Origin: Streptococcus infantarius subsp. infantarius ATCC BAA-102
Lineage (GTDB): Bacteria > Bacillota > Bacilli > Lactobacillales > Streptococcaceae
DNA: 64,000 nt
Assembly (NCBI RefSeq): GCF_000154985.1
Contig: NZ_DS572694.1
Coordinates: forward strand, 1 to 64,000
Direction of reading: 5' to 3'
Part shown: positions 48,920 to 58,945 of the stretch, one piece after another
Position numbering within the stretch: position 1 is the first letter of the stretch
Layout: every line of letters begins with the position of its first letter
The notes under the pieces: generated by a model
Databases searched by the model: none
What the model saw: the letters and a program-made list of their open reading frames with translations, nothing else
Told to the model about the DNA's origin: nothing
Program-made: the position numbers and the translations under genes

Positions 48920-49744
48920 TTAGTTACTTGATTCATTAGTTGACAAAGCATAAGCTTCTTGAACAAATTGATCAATTTTTCCTGAATCTTTCAAGTCTTT
49001 GATAACTTTATTGACCTCTTTAGTCAATTTGTCGTCACCTTTAGGAAGGGCTACAGCATAAGCGTCGGCGTCATCATTTTTCAACTTGATATTAGCAATT
49101 GTCAAATCATCGTTATTAGCAGCGTAGCCTTCTGCAATTGGTTTTTCAAGGACAACTGCTTGGATTTGACCATTTTTCAATTCATTAATCATTTCGCCAT
49201 TTTGTGTCAAAGCAACAACTTTTGAACCTTTCAATTGTTCAGAAGCCACATTTTCTTGGATAGATCCTTTTTGAGTTCCGACAGACAAACCAGCTAATGA
49301 ACTTGTTTTTGTATATTTATCAACGTCTGTTTTCTTAATCAATACAACATTTTCTGATTCGTAATAAGCTTCTGAGAAATTATAAGCTTTTTTACGTTCA
49401 GGCGTTGCTGAAATACCTGAGATAGCCACATCAGCTTTACCTGATTGAAGACTTGCCAAAACATTGTTAAATGACATTGAAGAGAATTTCACTTTAACAC
49501 CAAGCTCTTCACCGATAGCTTTTGCAATCTCTACATCCGCACCAACAATAGTATCTTTGCCATCAACTAAAGTTTTAAATTCAAAAGGAGCGAATTCTGG
49601 ATTCATAGCAACGACAAGAGTTCCTTTATCTTTAATATCTGAAACTGATGTATCTTTTTGATTTCCTGAGCCACAAGCTGTCAATAGAAAAGCTGAAGCA
49701 ACAAGAGCTAACCCACCAAACATTTTACTTACTTTCATAGTCAT
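48920..49744 (-). CDS. Amino-acid ABC transporter substrate-binding lipoprotein (copy 3)
   Basis: A 274-residue lipoprotein, signal MTMKVSKMFGGLALVASAFL with lipobox LTAC, then AMNPEFAPFEFKTL, GADVEIAKAIGEELGV and ISGISATPERKKAYNFSEAYY. First gene of the pair with copy 2. Met3 (49738) is an alternative start, since GAGA lies nine bases before it. The DNA upstream (49750-49850) is very AT-rich with repeated TGTATA motifs. Confidence 0.9.
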   Translation of the reverse strand: MTMKVSKMFGGLALVASAFLLTACGSGNQKDTSVSDIKDKGTLVVAMNPEFAPFEFKTLVDGKDTIVGADVEIAKAIGEELGVKVKFSSMSFNNVLASLQSGKADVAISGISATPERKKAYNFSEAYYESENVVLIKKTDVDKYTKTSSLAGLSVGTQKGSIQENVASEQLKGSKVVALTQNGEMINELKNGQIQAVVLEKPIAEGYAANNDDLTIANIKLKNDDADAYAVALPKGDDKLTKEVNKVIKDLKDSGKIDQFVQEAYALSTNESSN

Positions 49745-49850
49745 TTTCTCTTTTCTTTTTTGTATATGTATACATTTTATTTAATATTTATACATTTGTC
49801 TAACCCTTTTTTTATAAAAATTCATTATTTTTGTATTTTTTTGTATATAC

Positions 49851-49886
49851 ATAAAACGCGAGGTCTTTTTATCAACCTCGCGTTCT
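49851..49886 (-). terminator. Terminator after glgP
   Basis: Perfect nine-base stem AACGCGAGG / CCTCGCGTT (49855-49863 with 49876-49884), followed on the minus strand by TTTATG. Strong GC-rich hairpin with a short T tract. Confidence 0.85.
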
Positions 49887-49906
49887 TGTTTATACTCTAT
49901 TTAATC

Positions 49907-52172
49907 TTATTTGCTGTGCCAGATTTCATCGTTGTATTGTTCGATTGTACGGTCTGATGAGAAGAAACCAGCCTTAGCAATATTTTTGATAACTTTAGTC
50001 ATCCAAGATTTTTGATCTTCGTAATCAGCAAGCATTTGTTCTTTAACAGCAATGTATTCTTTAAGGTCAATCAAAGTCATGAACCAATCTTTGTTAATCA
50101 ATTCATTATAGAGACGTTCAAGACGTTCAGCATTACCATGTTTAACCAATTCATCACTAACAATAAAGTCTACTGCTTCTTTGATGACAGGATCATTTTC
50201 ATAGTAATCAGTTGCTACGTAACCTTGAGTTGCATAAAGATCAATGATTGTATCTGAATCTTTACCAAATATGTAAATATTTTCACTACCTACAAGTTCT
50301 GCGATTTCAACGTTTGCACCGTCCATGGTACCAAGTGTCAATGCACCATTCAACATGAATTTCATGTTACCAGTACCTGAAGCTTCTTTAGAAGCAAGAG
50401 AGATTTGTTCTGAAATATCTGTCGCAGGAATCAAGTGTTCAGCTACCGTAACATTGTAGTTTTCAACTAAGTGAACATTTAGGTATTTGTTTACTTCTGG
50501 GTCGTTGTTAATCAATTCAGACAAGCAAAGAATCAAGTGAATAACATCTTGTGCAATGATGTATGCTGGTGCTGCTTTACCACCAAAGATAACAGTAATT
50601 TTACGTTCTGGTAGGTTACCACGTTTGATTTCAAGGTATTTATGAATAACATAAAGAGCATTCATTTGTTGACGTTTGTACTCATGGAAGCGCTTGATTT
50701 GTGTATCAATAATTGAGTTTTCATCAAGGTCAATACCTTTATTATCTTTAAGGTAACGTTTAAGCGCCAATTTGTTATTGTGTTTGATTTCAGCAAGTTT
50801 TGCATGAACAGCTTCATCGTCAGCATAAGCAAGTAATTTTTCAAGCTTAGTAGCATCAGTAAGATATTCATCACCGATAAGCTCTTTAAGGTAATCCGCT
50901 AAATTTTGGTTAGCAAATTCAAGCCAACGACGGAATGTGATACCGTTTGTTTTGTTGTTGAATTTTTCAGGGTAAATGTCATAGAATGGTTTCAATTCAC
51001 TGTTTTTAAGGATTTCAGTGTGAAGTGCAGCTACCCCGTTTACAGAAGTTGAGAAGTGAATATCCATGTGAGCCATGTGAACACGACCTGAATCATCAAT
51101 GATTTGAACAGCTGGATCTGAATATTGGCTAGCAACAAGTTTGTTTAGTTTTTCAATGATTGTTACCAAGTGAGGGACAACTTCATTGAGGTAATCAAGA
51201 GGCCATTTTTCAAGTGCTTCTGCCAAGATTGTGTGGTTAGTATAACCAACCATACTTTTCACGATTGATACAGCTTCATCAAAATCGATACCGTGTTTTT
51301 CAGTCAAGAGACGAATCAATTCAGGAATAACCATTGATGGGTGAGTATCATTGATTTGAACATAAGCATAGTCAGCTAAGTCATGCAAGTTTGAACCACG
51401 TTCAAGAGCTTCATCAATCAATAATTGTGCAGCATTTGATACCATGAAGTATTGTTGATAGATACGAAGCAATTCACCATTACGGTCTGAATCATCTGGG
51501 TAAAGGAAGAGTGTCAAGTTCTTCTTGATTTCAGTCTTATCAAATGAAATACCATCGTGAATCAAACCGTAGTCAAGCCCGTCAATATCAAATAAGTTCA
51601 AGTAGTTTTTAGTATCACGTTTGTAACCAAGAACATCAATACGGTCAAGACGAGATTTAAGTGTAAAATCTTTAAATGGAACATCGTAGCTGATGTCAGT
51701 TGGTACAAGCCATGAATTCTTTTTCAATCCAGTAGTTAGCTTCTGCTTCTTGTTGGTTATCAACGAAGACTTGTTTGAATAGACCACAGTGGTAGTTAAG
51801 TCCAACACCTTCACCATTGATACCAAGAGTTGACATTGAATCGATGAAACATGATGCCAAACGACCAAGACCACCATTACCAAGTGATGGTTCAAGTTCG
51901 ACATCTTCTACTTCTGCGATTGATTTACCTGCTGCAGCTAGTTCAGCTTTAACATCTTTATAGATACCAAGGTTAATCAAGTTATTTGACAAAAGTTTAC
52001 CGATAAGAAATTCAGCAGAAATGTAGTAAACTTTGCGTTTAGCTGTATTTTTTGGTTTTTCGGCAGCTAATTCTTTAACGTAGTGCAAAAGCGCTACATA
52101 GATATCTTCATTGCTCAATTCAGCAAGTTTTTGGCCTTTTGAAGTTACGTAATCTTTAAATTTAGTTGTCAT
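49907..52172 (-). pseudogene. glgP: Glycogen/maltodextrin phosphorylase, frameshifted
   Basis: Alpha-glucan phosphorylase releases glucose-1-phosphate from maltodextrins. The N-terminal frame (ATG 52172) runs [14 protein letters not shown] to EANYWIEK, includes [16 protein letters not shown], and then ends after EFMACTN at 51696. The next frame picks up as [15 protein letters not shown] and continues to 49907, with [24 protein letters not shown] and the PLP-site [14 protein letters not shown]. Removing one A from the run of five at 51720-51724 joins them into 754 residues, the normal length. Last gene after malQ. If real, maltodextrin phosphorolysis would be lost. Confidence 0.93.
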
Positions 52173-52192
52173 TATAATATCCCTTTTTCTTT

Positions 52193-53695
52193 TTATTTAA
52201 ATGTATTTTTGCGGCAATATAGTGCTGTAATGTCTTTCAAGAATGCTTTGCGTTCATCTGTCAAATCCTCTTTTAACATACGCCATTTCCAGTTGCCACC
52301 AACAGTATTTGGAATGTTCATGCGAGACTCAGCTGGTTTGTCTAGGATGTCTTGCATAGTTGCAATTGCAATATCACTAACCGTTGCAAACAAGGTACGA
52401 AGCATTGTTTGTGTGATTGGTTCGCCTTCATGACGATGTGTATAAGCATCAACAAATGCTTTTTGTTCATCAGTCAAGTTGTCATACCAACCATTAACCA
52501 CTTCATTATCATGTGTGCCATTATAAGCAACGCTATTTTTATTGCAGTTATGTGGAGCATCGATACTCTTACCTTCGGTATCATAGAAACCAAATTCAAG
52601 AATCTTCATACCTGGAAAAGCAGTGTCAGTTAACAATTGCTCAGCTTTGGCATCAATATAACCGAGGTTTTCTGCAATAATAGGAAGTTCGCCAAGCTCG
52701 TCACGTACGACATCAAACAAAGCGCGTCCTGGACCAGGTTGCCAGCTACCATCATTTGCAGTTTCGTAATCGCCACGAATTTCCCAATAATCTGAGAAAC
52801 CTTTAAAGTGGTCAATACGAAGAAGGTCGTAGAGCTTAATCCCCTCTTTAATACGGTAAACCCACCAAGCATAATTTGTTTTCTTGTGGTTTTCCCAATC
52901 ATAAATTGGATTTCCCCAAAGTTGACCATCATCACTAAATGAATCCGCAGGAACACCAGCAATACAAAGTGGGTTCTTTTCAGCATCAACTTTGAAAAGT
53001 TCAGGCATTGTCCAAACCTCTACACTATCAGCAGAAATGTAGATTGGCATATCACCAATAATCTTAATGCCTTTTTCATTAGCATAAGCTTTTAAATCAG
53101 CCCATTGTTGGTAGAAGAAATATTGAGTGACTTTATGATAAGTAATCGCATCTTTTAGTTTTTCGCGATAAGCATCAAGAGCTGCCTCTTCACGGCGAAC
53201 AACTGCTTTATCATCCCATTCTTGCAAAGCTTTATTTCCAAAGAACTCTTTGATTGCCATGAATTCTGCGTAATCTTTTACCCAACTTGCTTCTTTTTCA
53301 AACTCAGCTAAAGCTTTTTGGTTATCAGAATTTTGCATAAATTCTGCAACTGCTTTCTCCAAAATTGGACGTCGTGCTTCGAAGATACGAGCATAATCTA
53401 CGTTTTCTAAATCATCTCCGAAGTTAACTGTTTCAAAATCTTCTTTTGCCAAGTAACCTTGTTTACAAAGCAATTCTAAGTCAATTAAATGTGTGTTCCC
53501 AGCTGTTGCTGAGAATGATTGATAAGGGGAATCACCATAACTTGTCGTTGTTAATGGTAGGATTTGCCAATATGTTTGGTCAGTTTCAACCAAGAAATCA
53601 ACAAAGTTATAAGCTTCTTGACCAAATGTTCCCACCCCTTGTTTGCCGGGTAATGATGTGATATGCATCAGTACACCACTTGCACGTTTTTCCAT
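52193..53695 (-). CDS. malQ: 4-alpha-glucanotransferase (amylomaltase)
   Basis: MalQ disproportionates maltodextrins, lengthening some so that the phosphorylase can use them. The 500-residue GH77 protein shows [49 protein letters not shown] (nucleophile-region Asp) and ENLGYID (acid/base Glu), then [12 protein letters not shown]. It is 20 bases before glgP and has a promoter with a MalR-type operator. Confidence 0.97.
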   Translation of the reverse strand: MEKRASGVLMHITSLPGKQGVGTFGQEAYNFVDFLVETDQTYWQILPLTTTSYGDSPYQSFSATAGNTHLIDLELLCKQGYLAKEDFETVNFGDDLENVDYARIFEARRPILEKAVAEFMQNSDNQKALAEFEKEASWVKDYAEFMAIKEFFGNKALQEWDDKAVVRREEAALDAYREKLKDAITYHKVTQYFFYQQWADLKAYANEKGIKIIGDMPIYISADSVEVWTMPELFKVDAEKNPLCIAGVPADSFSDDGQLWGNPIYDWENHKKTNYAWWVYRIKEGIKLYDLLRIDHFKGFSDYWEIRGDYETANDGSWQPGPGRALFDVVRDELGELPIIAENLGYIDAKAEQLLTDTAFPGMKILEFGFYDTEGKSIDAPHNCNKNSVAYNGTHDNEVVNGWYDNLTDEQKAFVDAYTHRHEGEPITQTMLRTLFATVSDIAIATMQDILDKPAESRMNIPNTVGGNWKWRMLKEDLTDERKAFLKDITALYCRKNTFK

Positions 53696-53731
53696 ATGTT
53701 TTCTCCTTTATCAACGATCTTTACACTGCAA

Positions 53732-53760
53732 ATTATAACGCAAGCGTTTGCGTAAGTCAA
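53732..53760 (-). promoter_or_regulatory. malQ promoter with operator in the spacer
   Basis: -35 TTGACT (53755-53760) and -10 TATAAT (53732-53737) are exactly 17 bases apart. The spacer is filled by the palindrome ACGCAAACGCTTGCGT (53738-53753), a LacI-family operator placed to block RNA polymerase. MalR, encoded next door, is the natural ligand. Confidence 0.82.
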
Positions 53761-53782
53761 TCATTTTTTGCAAAAAAAATAA

Positions 53783-53830
53783 AAAAACACCTCAACTGCT
53801 AAAACTAATAGCAATTAAGGCGTTTATTTT
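53783..53830 (-). terminator. Terminator after malR
   Basis: Long imperfect stem (AACGCCTTAATTGCTA with TAGCAGTTGAGGTGTT, several G-U pairs) and seven T on the minus strand, between malR and malQ. Confidence 0.8.
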
Positions 53831-53858
53831 CATTCATAAAAACCGCTAGAAAGGGAAT

Positions 53859-54887
53859 TTATTTGTCTTCAACATGCAATTGACGGACACTTTCACGCTC
53901 TCTCAAGGTAAAAGGAACAATGATTTTTTCGGTAATCGCCGTTTCAGGAGATTTAATCAATTCGACCAATCGTCTGAAACTAGTTCGACCTAAATTAGCA
54001 ACATTAATATCAAATGTTGTCATATAAGGGTGAATCAAAGTGGAATAGGCTGAGTTATTGAAAGTGATAATTGAAATATCATCAGGAACCTTCAATTGAT
54101 AATAAGACAAGAACTGTGCTAATCGAACTGAAATTGTATCAGCAATCACAATCAGAGCCGTTGCTTTACTTGATTCAATTTTTTCAATTAATGCTTCCAG
54201 AATCATTGGATCTCTACGATCGAACAAAACTGCTTTATCGCTTGTCAGACCAAATTTTTCCATGCCTCGAAGGTAACCAAAATAACGTTCTGATGACACT
54301 TCAGATTTTAAATCATCCGTAACAAATAGAATCTCACGATGTCCTTTTTGATAAAGATATTCAACTGCTTTTTTACCCATCAATTGGTTATCATTATCTA
54401 TATGAATAATATCATTTTCGAAACCTTCGGGAGCACCGACAATCACAAAAGGTACATTATTATCCATTAAATACTTACGAACTGGATCTTCTGGATCAGA
54501 GTATAAGATAATAAATCCATCTACACGTTTTTGGCGATACATTAATTTTACTTGTTCTTCTAATTCATCAACTGTCATACCGGTTGCAATAGAAATTGTA
54601 AAATCATTTAATTTCGCTTCGCTAGTTATAGTAGAAAGAATTTGCATAAAGAATGGTTCGTTTAAACGATCTGGTGTGATTAACGGTGGAAAGATCAAAC
54701 CAACATTATACGTTAGCCCACTGGCTAACATTTGGGCAGCCACATTAGGAACATAACCTAACTCTGCCATCGCTTTCCGAACTTTGTCTTTTGTTTTCTG
54801 AGAAATGGATTTATTATCCTTCAAAACACGGCTAACCGTCGAAGGATTGACGCCAGCTTTAGCCGCTACATCTTTAATTGTAACCAT
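53859..54887 (-). CDS. malR: LacI-family maltose operon repressor MalR
   Basis: A 342-residue transcription repressor. The helix-turn-helix and hinge are TIKDVAAKAGVNPSTVSRVL (about 3-22) and PNVAAQMLASGLTYNVGLIF; the rest is the sugar-binding fold. Streptococcal MalR represses maltodextrin genes until maltose is present. It is divergent from malX, upstream of malQ, and matching palindromes lie in both promoters. Its own start has an AAGGAGAC site. Confidence 0.93.
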   Translation of the reverse strand: MVTIKDVAAKAGVNPSTVSRVLKDNKSISQKTKDKVRKAMAELGYVPNVAAQMLASGLTYNVGLIFPPLITPDRLNEPFFMQILSTITSEAKLNDFTISIATGMTVDELEEQVKLMYRQKRVDGFIILYSDPEDPVRKYLMDNNVPFVIVGAPEGFENDIIHIDNDNQLMGKKAVEYLYQKGHREILFVTDDLKSEVSSERYFGYLRGMEKFGLTSDKAVLFDRRDPMILEALIEKIESSKATALIVIADTISVRLAQFLSYYQLKVPDDISIITFNNSAYSTLIHPYMTTFDINVANLGRTSFRRLVELIKSPETAITEKIIVPFTLRERESVRQLHVEDK

Positions 54888-55230
54888 CTAAGTCTCCTTT
54901 GCATCTTACATTTTATAAAAGATTTACTGTACTGACAAGGTTTTAGAGGTAAAAACTCTTATTTTTATCCCCTATTATACATAAATAAGATATTTCTGCA
55001 ATTGTTTGCCCTATTTTGTGATATTTTTTAGAAAAATATTGTTTTTTCAAGCTATTTTATAGTAAAAACTGACCAATATATATCAGATTAACGCACTTAT
55101 TATCACTTTCTTTGTTTGACCTTTTAAGTTTTTTAAACTTTTTTACAAAAAACGCTTGACATTAACTGCAAACGGTTGCATAATATAGGTGTAAATAATA
55201 TTACTAATCTTTCTCTAGGAGGGGAAACTC
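54888..55230. other. Divergent malR-malX control region
   Basis: A 343-base AT-rich gap. It holds the malX promoter and operator near 55156-55184, an AGGAGGGG ribosome site at 55217-55224 and, next to malR, AT-rich sequence with TAAAAACTCTTATTTTTA-like dyads (54953-54970). No gene is seen. Confidence 0.6.
55156..55184 (+). promoter_or_regulatory. malX promoter with MalR/CcpA-type operator
   Basis: -35 TTGACA (55156-55161) and -10 CATAAT (55179-55184) with 17 bases between. The palindrome TGCAAACGGTTGCA (55167-55180) fills the spacer. It fits both a MalR operator and the catabolite element consensus TGNAAACGNTTNCA, so control by either protein is possible. Confidence 0.82.
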
Positions 55231-56490
55231 ATGAAGAAGAACACATGGAAAAAAATGGTCCTTGCTGGTGCAGGTTTAACACTTGCTGGAAGCGTTTTAG
55301 TTGCTTGTTCAAATAACTCATCAACTAAATCATCTTCTGCCTCTGACAGCAAGACAATCAAACTTTGGGTACCAACTGGTGCTAAAAAATCTTACACTGC
55401 TATTGTTAAAGATTTCGAAAAAGAATCTGGCTACACTGTAAAAGTTGTTGAATCAAACGATTCAAAAGCACAAGAAAACGTTAAGAAAGACCCACAAAAA
55501 GCTGCTGATGTCTTTTCACTTCCACACGATCAACTTGGTCAACTAGTTGAATCTGGTGTTATCCAAGAAGTTCCAGAAGAATATGCCAACGAAATTGCTA
55601 CTAACGATACTGATCAAGCAATAGCTGGTGCAAAATACAAAGGTAAAACATACGCCTTCCCATTCGGTATTGAATCACAAGTTCTCTTCTATAATAAGTC
55701 TAAACTTTCTGAAGAAGATGTTACTAACTATGAAACAATTACAAGCAAAGCTACATTTGGTGCTACTTTCAAATCGATGAATGCTTACGCTACTGCCCCA
55801 CTTTTCATGTCAGTTGGTTGCACATTATTCGGAGAAGACGGTGAAACAGTTGATGGCACAAACTGGGGTAACGAAGCTGGTGTATCTGTTCTTCAATGGA
55901 TTGCTGATCAAAAATCAAACAAAGGTTTCGTTAACTTGACTGCTGAAAATGCAATGTCTAAATTCGGTGACGGAAGCGTTGCTTCACTTGAATCAGGCCC
56001 TTGGGATCTTAAAGCTGCACAAGACGCTGTTGGTAAAGATAATCTTGGTATCGCTGTTTATCCAAAAATCTCAATCGGCGGTAACGAAGTACAACAAAAA
56101 GCTTTCCTTGGTGTGAAACTCTTTGCTGTTAACCAAGCTCCTGCAGGTTCAGATACAAAACGTATCGCTGCTTCTTACAAACTTGCTTCTATGCTTACTA
56201 GCGCAGAAAGCCAAGAAAACCAATTCACTTACAAAGGTCGTAACATTATTCCTGCTAACAAAGAAGTTCAATCATCAGATAAAGTTCAATCAGATGAATT
56301 GGCTCAAGCAGTTATCAAGATGGCTTCATCATCAGACTACACAGTTGTAACACCTAAACTTAGTCAAATGACTACATTCTGGACTGAAAGCGCTGCACTT
56401 CTCAGCGATGTCTACAATGGTAAAATTCAAAGTGGTGACTACCTCGCTAAATTGCAACAATTTGACAAAGATTTAGCTAACGCTAAGTAA
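55231..56490 (+). CDS. malX: Maltodextrin-binding lipoprotein MalX
   Basis: A 419-residue lipoprotein, signal MKKNTWKKMVLAGAGLTLAG with lipobox LVAC, then a family-1 solute-binding domain: IKLWVPTGAKKSYTAIVKDFE, DVFSLPHDQLGQLVESG and MSKFGDGSVASLESGPWDL. It captures maltose and longer dextrins for MalF/MalG. The ribosome site is AGGAGGGG. A hairpin after the gene (56499-56530) separates it from malF. No ATPase gene lies in the operon; streptococci use a shared one such as MsmK or MalK elsewhere. Confidence 0.96.
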   Translation: MKKNTWKKMVLAGAGLTLAGSVLVACSNNSSTKSSSASDSKTIKLWVPTGAKKSYTAIVKDFEKESGYTVKVVESNDSKAQENVKKDPQKAADVFSLPHDQLGQLVESGVIQEVPEEYANEIATNDTDQAIAGAKYKGKTYAFPFGIESQVLFYNKSKLSEEDVTNYETITSKATFGATFKSMNAYATAPLFMSVGCTLFGEDGETVDGTNWGNEAGVSVLQWIADQKSNKGFVNLTAENAMSKFGDGSVASLESGPWDLKAAQDAVGKDNLGIAVYPKISIGGNEVQQKAFLGVKLFAVNQAPAGSDTKRIAASYKLASMLTSAESQENQFTYKGRNIIPANKEVQSSDKVQSDELAQAVIKMASSSDYTVVTPKLSQMTTFWTESAALLSDVYNGKIQSGDYLAKLQQFDKDLANAK

Positions 56491-56496
56491 GATGTT

Positions 56497-56531
56497 CTAA
56501 AGTGGGGAGTTACATCCCCACTTTATTTTTA
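56497..56531 (+). terminator. Partial terminator between malX and malF
   Basis: Stem AAAGTGGGGA / TCCCCACTTT (56499-56508 with 56515-56524) followed by TATTTTTAG. It lies 8 bases after malX and about 90 before malF, so readthrough is needed to express the permeases. Confidence 0.82.
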
Positions 56532-56619
56532 GGGAAACTCTTGTCGGAGTTATTACTAAGAACTTTAAGATTAAATTTTTAGCAGTGACTTCCAACAAGA
56601 TTAATAAAAGGAGTTTTGT

Positions 56620-57987
56620 ATGACTAATTCACACTATTTTGACAGTGTATCAGTTACTGAGGCTTTTAAAAAAGGAAAATTTGATACCAAACTGTCATTT
56701 CTGATTATGGGATTCTCAAATTTTTACCATAAACAGATCATTAAAGGTTGTTTGTTTTTACTATCAGAGATTCTTTTTTTAATCACTTTCTTCTCTCAGA
56801 TTATTCCAAACTTGCAAGGATTAATCACTCTGGGAACACACCAACAAGGTCTTGTTGAACAAACCGTCAACGGGATTAAGATGAAAGTTGCTGTTGATGG
56901 CGATAACTCAATGTTAATGCTTATCTTCGGTCTTGCTTCTCTTATCTTCTGCCTTGTTTTTGCTTATATTTATTGGTGTAATCTTAAGAGCGCTAGAAAT
57001 CTTTATGTCATCGATAAAGAAGGTTTGAAAGTTCCTACCTTTAAAGAAGACTTTGAAACATTGGCAAACGGTCGTTTCCACATGACTTTGATGGCAGTCC
57101 CAATGATTGGGGTTCTTCTCTTCACTATCTTGCCATTAATTTATATGATTTGTTTGGCTTTCACAAATTATGATCATAATCATTTACCACCGAAAAGTTT
57201 GTTTGACTGGGTTGGTTTTGCTAACTTCGGTAACATCTTTAATGGTCGTATGGCAGGAACATTCTTCCCAGTCTTGTCTTGGACATTAATTTGGGCAGTC
57301 TTTGCTACTGTTACTAACTTCTTCTTTGGTATTGTTCTTGCATTAATCATTAATACTAAAGGATTGAAATTGAAAAAAATGTGGCGTACTATCTTCGTTA
57401 TCACAATTGCTGTGCCACAATTCATTTCACTTCTTATCATGAGAAACTTGCTCAGTGATGCAGGTCCAGTCAATGCATTCCTTGAAAAAATCGGACTTAT
57501 CTCTGCTGCAAACCCACTGCCATTCTTGTCAGACCCACTTTGGGCTAAATTCTCAATCATCATCGTTAACATGTGGGTAGGTATTCCTGTCACAATGCTT
57601 GTCGCTTCAGGTATTATCATGAACCTTCCACAAGAACAAATAGAAGCCGCTGAAATCGATGGTGCCAATAAATTCCAAATCTTTAAATCAATCACATTCC
57701 CTCAAATCTTACTTGTGATGATGCCAAACTTGATTCAACAATTTATCGGTAACATTAACAACTTCAACGTTATTTACCTTCTTACTGGTGGTGGTCCTAC
57801 TAACTCTAACTTCTACCAAGCTGGTAGCACAGACTTGCTTGTTACTTGGCTCTACAACTTAACAGTTACTGCAGCTGACTACAACCTTGCTTCTGTTATC
57901 GGTATTTTTATCTTTGTTCTTTCTGCTGTATTTAGTCTCTTGGCTTACACAAGAACAAGTTCTTACAAGGAAGGGGTTGCTAAATAA
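56620..57987 (+). CDS. malF: Maltodextrin ABC transporter permease MalF
   Basis: A 455-residue permease with eight or so membrane helices and a large extracellular loop between the first ones. The ATPase-contact EAA loop is visible as EAAEIDGANKFQIFKSITFP (about 347-366). It forms the channel with MalG. The length is that of the streptococcal MalC/MalF proteins, with an N-terminal extension. An AAAGGAG site precedes the ATG. Confidence 0.95.
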   Translation: MTNSHYFDSVSVTEAFKKGKFDTKLSFLIMGFSNFYHKQIIKGCLFLLSEILFLITFFSQIIPNLQGLITLGTHQQGLVEQTVNGIKMKVAVDGDNSMLMLIFGLASLIFCLVFAYIYWCNLKSARNLYVIDKEGLKVPTFKEDFETLANGRFHMTLMAVPMIGVLLFTILPLIYMICLAFTNYDHNHLPPKSLFDWVGFANFGNIFNGRMAGTFFPVLSWTLIWAVFATVTNFFFGIVLALIINTKGLKLKKMWRTIFVITIAVPQFISLLIMRNLLSDAGPVNAFLEKIGLISAANPLPFLSDPLWAKFSIIIVNMWVGIPVTMLVASGIIMNLPQEQIEAAEIDGANKFQIFKSITFPQILLVMMPNLIQQFIGNINNFNVIYLLTGGGPTNSNFYQAGSTDLLVTWLYNLTVTAADYNLASVIGIFIFVLSAVFSLLAYTRTSSYKEGVAK

Positions 57988-58823
57988 TGAAAAACAAAAA
58001 AAGATTAACACTGACTTTTGTCTATATTTTATTGATTGTTTTATCAATCATCTGGCTCTTTCCAATCGTTTGGGTTGTTCTTACTAGCTTCCGTGGCGAA
58101 GGAACAGCATACGTTAACTACTTCATTCCAAAAACTTGGACGCTAGATAATTACATTAAACTATTTACTTCTGATGCCTTTCCATTTGGGCAATGGTTCT
58201 TGAATACATTATTCGTCGCTTCTGCCACTTGTGTAATTTCAACATTCATCAACGTTGCTATGGCATACTCACTTAGTCGTATCAAATTCAAACACCGCAA
58301 TGGTTTCTTGAAGTTAGCACTTGTACTTAATATGTTCCCTGGTTTCATGAGTATGATTGCTGTTTACTACATCTTAAAAGCATTCAACCTTGACCAAACA
58401 TTGCTTGCACTTATTCTAGTTTACTCTGCTGGTGCAGCGCTTGGATTCTACATTGCTAAAGGATTCTTTGATACAATTCCTTACTCACTTGATGAATCTG
58501 CTATGATTGATGGAGCTACTCGCGCTGACATTTTCTTTAAAATCACTCTCCCACTTTCAAAACCAATCATTGTCTACACAGCGCTTATGGCTTTCATTGG
58601 TCCTTGGATTGATTTCATCTTCGCTAAGGTTATCCTAGGTGATGCAATAAGTAAATACACTGTTGCCATCGGTCTATTCTCAATGTTGCAACAAGATACC
58701 ATTAATGACTGGTTCATGTCATTCACTGCTGGTTCAGTTCTTATCGCTGTCCCAATCACATTTCTCTTCATGTTTATGCAAAAATACTACGTTGAAGGCA
58801 TTACTGGTGGTTCAGTTAAATAA
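57987..58823 (+). CDS. malG: Maltodextrin ABC transporter permease MalG
   Basis: A 278-residue permease with six membrane helices. The EAA loop is DESAMIDGATRADIFFKITL (about 171-190). The ATG overlaps the last base of the malF stop (TAATG). It ends the operon before a strong terminator; no malA or ATPase gene follows. Confidence 0.96.
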   Translation: MKNKKRLTLTFVYILLIVLSIIWLFPIVWVVLTSFRGEGTAYVNYFIPKTWTLDNYIKLFTSDAFPFGQWFLNTLFVASATCVISTFINVAMAYSLSRIKFKHRNGFLKLALVLNMFPGFMSMIAVYYILKAFNLDQTLLALILVYSAGAALGFYIAKGFFDTIPYSLDESAMIDGATRADIFFKITLPLSKPIIVYTALMAFIGPWIDFIFAKVILGDAISKYTVAIGLFSMLQQDTINDWFMSFTAGSVLIAVPITFLFMFMQKYYVEGITGGSVK

Positions 58824-58862
58824 GAAGAAGTTCAATCACTTCTCCCCTTCTATTATTAATTA

Positions 58863-58901
58863 TCAAAAAAAGCTTGGAACAATTGTTCCAAGCTTTTTGA
58901 T
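58863..58901. terminator. Terminator after malG
   Basis: Near-perfect palindrome AAAAAGCTTGGAACA / TGTTCCAAGCTTTTT (58866-58898), with T runs on both strands, so it can serve malG and the converging NUDIX gene. Confidence 0.93.
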
Positions 58902-58945
58902 TGTTTAAAATCTGGCTATTCAAATAGGAAGACAACTTATTACTC

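Noticed and set aside
49760-49860. AT-rich TGTATA-rich region between copy 3 and glgP, considered as a small gene or replication origin
   Set aside because: Only short unlikely readings, no DnaA-box cluster. It is a promoter region plus the glgP terminator.
55118-55146. TTTTAAG-TTTTTTAAAC upstream of malX, considered as a CiaR box
   Set aside because: The half-site spacing and the second half do not fit TTTAAG-N5-TTTAAG, and no small RNA is seen beside it.
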